Shown piece by piece: positions 60,501 through 64,000 of a stretch of 64,000 bases of DNA; the stretch's first letter is position 1, and each line of letters begins with the position of its first letter. The position numbers and the translations under genes were made by a program. Under the pieces are notes generated by a model. The model saw only the letters and a program-made list of their open reading frames with translations. It searched no databases and had not been told where the DNA came from. The stretch lies in the NCBI RefSeq assembly GCF_000208865.1, contig NC_018387.1, forward strand, positions 1,524,350 through 1,588,349, read 5' to 3'. The stretch is from Neospora caninum Liverpool. Its lineage: Eukaryota; Apicomplexa; Conoidasida; Eucoccidiorida; Sarcocystidae.

Positions 60501-61949
60501 GTCTATCTTCATCATGTGCGAAGAGCAGGCCGCCGTCCACGTGAAGTTGTCGTGAGACAGCATGACTCCTTTCGGGAACCCGGTCGTTCCGCTCGTGTAC
60601 ACGAGTGAGCAGCACTCGCCCGGTTTCTGAGTCTCCATTCGCGCGGTGAGCAAGACATCGTTCACGGCGCTGCCAAGCTGCACGAAGTCCTCGAAGGAGA
60701 TGACGCCGTCGTCCTCGTAGCCCTCGGGGACGCGCTCTCGATACACCACAATCATCTGGAGCACGTCGCAAGCTCCGGTCTCTTCGGCGCCGCCGAACGC
60801 CTCGGACAACGCGTGAGAACCATCGGACGACTCGCCCAAACCCGCACCGCCTTCGGTTCGGCGCTTCTTCGGATCCGGCGAGAGAGGTGGCCAGGAGGAC
60901 CCGTTCGTCTCGCGCTTTCCCGTCGTCTCTGCTGGACCGTTCTGCCCCGCTTGGCCCTCGGCGGCGTCGACGGCGCGTTGGAGGCGCCTTTCGCGGGCTT
61001 CCTGCTGCTTCTTTTTCACCTGCAGAAGTTTTTCCATGTTTGCGAGCGAGTCGACGACGGCGACGCGACACCGGGCGTGCTCCACGACGTGCGCAGTCGC
61101 CTCGACGGAGTTGGTCGTGTAAATTCCGACGGCGATGCCGTCGATGAAGATTGCGCCAAAGTAGCCAATCGCCCACGCCGGGCTGTTGCAGCCCATCAGC
61201 GCAATGCGCGACCGCCGATCGCACCCGAGGTACAGCAGCGCCTTTGCAAACATGCAGATGTCGTTCCAGTACCCCTGCCAGGTGTACATACACCAGCCCG
61301 GGAGCGGGCCCTCGATGTACGACGGCGGCGCCGCCGCGTCCAGGCTCTTTCGAGGCGAGAGCGAGGTCAACATGGAGCCACCGTCGTCTTTTTCGCGGGC
61401 GGGATCTTCCGCCGTGGCGCGCGAGACTGTCAGTTCGGTCTCCGCGCTTGTCTTTACCGATCGGGGGTTTTCAGAGCCTTGGGGCGTTGCTCCTTTCGCA
61501 GATCCCCCCTTCTCTTTCTCTCCGGTCGCCTTCCCAGGACGGCCTGGGTGACCACCGCCCCGGGACTCCGCGCGCTCGTTTCCGAGTTTTTCGCGACCTC
61601 CGAGGGGCGCGTCCCGAGAGAGCACACGCGGAGCGGAGTGAGGCTGAAAGGCGAGCGCTGGCGAGTCAGGGTAGCGGCGCACGGTGTCAGCAAAGAAGTC
61701 CACGACGGTCAGCGGCGGCAGAGACGCGGGGCCGGACTCTGCGACGCGAATCGGTAGTTCCTTCGTCACGTCCGTTGTCCAAAACAAATCCTCTCCCGAC
61801 TTGTTCGGCTTCAGCTGCCGATTCAGACGCGCAGCGGCCTGCAGAGAAAGCACTGTATGTACACCCGGGCACGCGTCCAGCCCCTCCGTCCCCAGGGAAA
61901 CCAGTCGCCCCGTCGGGGGCATGTCTGACGGATCAAACAACAGCGCCAT
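57567..61949 (-). CDS. long-chain acyl-CoA synthetase, bubblegum (ACSBG) type
   Basis: Catalyses ATP-dependent activation of long-chain fatty acids to acyl-CoA through an acyl-AMP intermediate. Predicted 912 residues in four exons: 60138-61949, 59376-59545, 58289-58837, 57567-57774. The start CAAGATGGC is in strong context. AMP-binding motifs are all present: P-loop YTSGTTGFPKG at 451-461, YGLSESTGP at about 643, TGDLGYVDSDGFVYLTGR from 719 and IKELIITAGGENVAP ending near 751. The spacing and LPLSHVAAQ match bubblegum enzymes rather than ACSL types. The C-terminal lobe lysine is probably in TATMKLRRK. Two low-complexity insertions (about 105-212 and 311-392) explain the length against the usual 650-750. 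No signal peptide or clear membrane segment is seen. The last three residues are AKL, a PTS1-like tripeptide. Confidence 0.93.
57851..57935. repeat. AT-rich microsatellite in last ACSBG intron
   Basis: Mixed tatc and (TA)n/(TATG)n units inside intron 57775-58288. A further (TA)n tract occurs at 58205-58242 in the same intron. Confidence 0.8.
59318..59332. repeat. poly-C homopolymer in ACSBG intron
   Basis: A C-homopolymer of more than twelve bases (G-run on the transcribed minus strand) lies about 45 bp downstream of the exon 2 donor at 59375, in the intron 58838-59375. It is prone to slippage and assembly error. Confidence 0.8.
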
Positions 61950-62739
61950 CTTGAAGAAAAAGGGAGACGGAGAGGGGAAAGAAGAGACAAGACAAAGAGA
62001 TGGGAACGGACAGGGAGGAGGAGACGAAGAAGAGGGACAAAAAGGAGAAGGACAAACAGAGAGGTGAGAAGCAGAGGAAAAGAAGAAGCGAATAAAAGAG
62101 AGAAGAGCTGGCGAAGGGCGGAAACGTGGCGACGTTTGGGCTGAAGGCGAAAACTGCGCGAGAGAGTGTGTGCTGCTCGTGTCGCTGGAGGACAAATTGG
62201 ACACGGGGTCGAAACGAAAGCGATGTGTGAAGGTTTAACGAGGCGGGAAGAGCTCTGCGAGGCGAAAAGAGAAACAAAAAGAGAAAAAAGTGATCGACGC
62301 CGGGGGATGGAAGTTCACGCGTGTCGAGAGCGGTGTCAGGGCCTTCCAGAGAGAAAAGGTCGAGGCTGAGCGCGGCTTGGTCGAGCAAAAAACGCAGATT
62401 TTCCTAAAAAGGCAACCTCTAGAAGCGTGACGAACACCAGTTCTCGCGTTTGTCTTCAAAAACGAAAGGCTCCTCTAAAGCCAGAGGATCCACGAGTGTG
62501 CGAGTCTTCACAAGCTCTCGAACGGCAGGCTCTAGGATAGTCGTGCGCTGGCGAAAAAAAAGGCCAGGGGCGCATGGGTCTTTTGTGCGTTCAGGCTCTC
62601 CCGTCGTGTTTTTTCGCGACGGCAGGAAAAGAGCCTTTCCACGCTCTCAAAAATAACAGCAGATCGGGCAGCCGAGCGCCTGAACGCCGCGTCGACAGCG
62701 CAGGCCTGCATTTTCCCGGTTTTTTCTAAAAAACGCCCC

Positions 62740-62746
62740 TGCATGC
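62740..62746. promoter_or_regulatory. TGCATGC motif upstream of ACSBG
   Basis: TGCATGC followed by g, about 790 bp upstream of the ACSBG start codon. It matches the GCATGC-type motif enriched in Toxoplasma promoters. Function not demonstrated. Confidence 0.35.
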
Positions 62747-63322
62747 GAAAATCCACAAGAGAATATGCCACACACGGGCAAAGGAGAGTTTTGCTTCTCT
62801 CTCCTCTTTTCGGTGTGTAGCGCTTCTCTCTCCGGTGTCTTTCAAGAAAAAGCCCCCAAAACACCAACCAGTGGGAGAGCCCCTGCTGGCTAGGTTTGCG
62901 TGATTCCCGGCGCATTTTCCCGAGACGGCATGCGCGATATACAGCTGCAGTTGCTCCGTTGCCTTCTCTGCGACGCCTGCGCAATTCGTCTTTAAGTTCT
63001 CCAGAACTTTCTCCTCTCTCCGATCCGCCGGGAAACCTAGAGATTGGATGAAAGAGAAAGATCCGGGGATTCCGCTGGCACGCGTCTTCTCCGGCGCGCC
63101 TCGCGACGCCCGTGTCTTCTGCAAGCCTTTGAGGTTTAGCCTCGTTCTTCCCGTCTTTGCGTGTCTGGCCCCTGTTCTCGCTCGCCTCCGTTCTGCCCTT
63201 TCCCGCTCGCGTCTCGGCTCCCTGCCAAAGCGCCTTCGCGCGTCAACTTCGACATCTCTCCGGTCTCTCGCTCTCTCACCTCCAAAACGCACCTCTCGAC
63301 AGCCACTCTCGACGTTGATACG

Positions 63323-63329
63323 TGCATGC
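63323..63329. promoter_or_regulatory. TGCATGC motif upstream of the terminal gene
   Basis: TGCATGC within cgtgcatgcatacac, about 455 bp upstream of ATG 63783. The same flanking string acgtgcatgcatacac also appears at 55426-55441. Possible AP2-type site. Confidence 0.35.
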
Positions 63330-63782
63330 ATACACCTATAAACAACACACAGAGATACACTGTACACGTGTATGTGCATGTATACGTACTTTTATACGGT
63401 TACACATTCGCGCATATCCCTCAATATCCAGGAGTACCTCGCTGCATATTTTCCTGTTTCTACATGTGGAATCCCCTCTCCGTACGCGATTTCGGGCGAA
63501 ATCCTCTTTTTTTTGGGTGAAGTCCTTTGCGTCGCGGCTTTCCCCTCGGACGAGTCTCTGAGTTTGCCGGCTTTCTCTGTCCACCTGGGGACACTTCCGG
63601 TTTCCCTGTTTTCCTCGCGCACATTCGGATTTTCCTCTGTTCTCGCGACGGAGAACTCCTGGTTTTCCTCTCCTCCGTGCCGGACGCGAGAACCCATCGC
63701 GACGGTTCTCTCGTCTCTCGCATGGCCGCATGCTGCTCTATCCGTCCTTCTCTCCTCTGTGTCTGTGTGTCTCCTCTCCACC

Positions 63783-64000
63783 ATGGCGGCTCCAGCGCCT
63801 CCCCCCTCTGTCTCCCCTCCCTCTCCTCTCCGCGACGCTCCTCCGACATCGTTATCTTCTCGGCCCCCGCCTCTCTCGTCCTCGGCTCTTCCTCTCGCTT
63901 CCTCTCTTCCTCTCCCTGCCTCTCTTCCTCTCCCCTCTTCTCCGTCCTCCGAGGTTCTGGAGGTTTGCATTCAGCAACTGAACGAGGAGTTCCCCACTCT
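63783..64000 (+). CDS. 5' end of an unidentified gene, truncated by the window
   Basis: An ATG in a good context (ccaccATGGCGG) opens a frame that runs to the end of the window (72 codons plus two bases). The first 55 residues are Pro/Ser/Leu-rich low complexity (MAAPAPPPSVSPPSPLRD, then repeated SLPLP units). The frame then becomes protein-like (EVLEVCIQQLNEEFPT). Too little is present to name a family. The Ser/Pro-rich lead is common at coccidian protein N-termini. A pyrimidine-rich leader precedes the start. The repeated ccctctcttcctct DNA behind the SLPLP units could instead be leader sequence, with the true start further downstream. Confidence 0.5.
   Translation, partial: MAAPAPPPSVSPPSPLRDAPPTSLSSRPPPLSSSALPLASSLPLPASLPLPSSPSSEVLEVCIQQLNEEFPT

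Larger units (their letters stand above)
61950..63782. promoter_or_regulatory. divergent promoter region, ACSBG / terminal gene
   Basis: About 1.8 kb separates two divergent start codons. The 61950-62130 part is purine-rich on the plus strand (leader of the minus gene), and 63540-63782 is pyrimidine-rich on the plus strand (leader of the plus gene). TGCATGC motifs occur at 62740-62746 and 63323-63329. No other gene is seen. Promoter assignment is by position and motif. Confidence 0.5.

Noticed and set aside
57567..61949. Idea that the synthetase is an ACSL-type or acetyl-CoA synthetase
   Set aside because: Motif spacing and sequence (SLVYTSGTTGFPKGVMLSHD, YGLSESTGP, ITAGGENVAP) fit the bubblegum group. 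The ACSL gate motif and acetyl-CoA synthetase signatures are absent.
1..64000. CRISPR arrays, transposases, integrated viruses, bacterial operons, rRNA genes
   Set aside because: No regularly spaced repeats with unique spacers, no transposase or reverse transcriptase motifs in any sizeable frame, and no rRNA-like conserved stretches were seen.

Overview
The window looks like nuclear DNA of a cyst-forming coccidian apicomplexan: Toxoplasma gondii or a near relative such as Hammondia or Neospora. Protein genes carry several introns of about 100-650 bp with GT-AG borders and long pyrimidine tracts. Start codons sit in A-rich contexts (AAAATG, CAAAGATG, AAGATG). Introns hold (AT)n and (GTAT)n microsatellites, flanks are pyrimidine-rich, TGCATGC motifs are scattered in flanks, and proteins carry low-complexity Ser/Arg/Glu insertions. 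No bacterial-style operon, tRNA, rRNA, CRISPR array or insertion sequence was recognised. Exon borders were placed by eye from reading frame, splice consensus and family alignment. The species cannot be fixed from sequence alone.

Layout: (1) 185-802, minus: a weak candidate terminal exon. (2) LSM2 (U6 snRNP Lsm2), plus, 5579-6530, perhaps with an ATG-only first exon at 4975. (3) A nine-MORN-repeat protein with a dual-acylation N-terminus, minus, 9485-12903, seven exons, one intron of GC-AG type. (4) A Tim21/Coa1-type mitochondrial inner-membrane protein, minus, 17855-21625, five exons, with a 73-bp tandem duplication just upstream. (5) Mitochondrial ribosomal protein bL17m, plus, 25024-27718, six exons, followed by a minisatellite at 28022-28312. 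(6) A protein of about 840 residues with a possible divergent CRAL-TRIO (Sec14-like) fold, minus, 30185-35541, seven exons. (7) A giant coiled-coil protein of about 4,190 residues, plus, 40419-54526, four exons. (8) A bubblegum-type long-chain acyl-CoA synthetase, minus, 57567-61949, four exons, ending in the PTS1-like tripeptide AKL. (9) The start of another gene, plus, from 63783 to the window end.

Neighbouring genes are mostly convergent (LSM2/MORN, bL17m/CRAL-TRIO, coiled-coil/acyl-CoA synthetase) or divergent (Tim21-like/bL17m, CRAL-TRIO/coiled-coil, acyl-CoA synthetase/terminal gene). Only the MORN and Tim21-like genes are tandem. Long gaps of 2-5 kb are mostly UTR, promoter and low-complexity sequence in which no reliable gene was seen. 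The genes do not form one pathway. Two (Tim21-like and bL17m) are mitochondrial and share a divergent intergenic region of about 3.4 kb. I saw no self-evident new molecular system. The most interesting items are the giant coiled-coil protein with its clustered QT(E/D) motifs, the dually acylated MORN protein with its GC-AG intron, the possible Met-only exon of LSM2, the AKL tail on the acyl-CoA synthetase, and several perfect inverted repeats in non-coding DNA.
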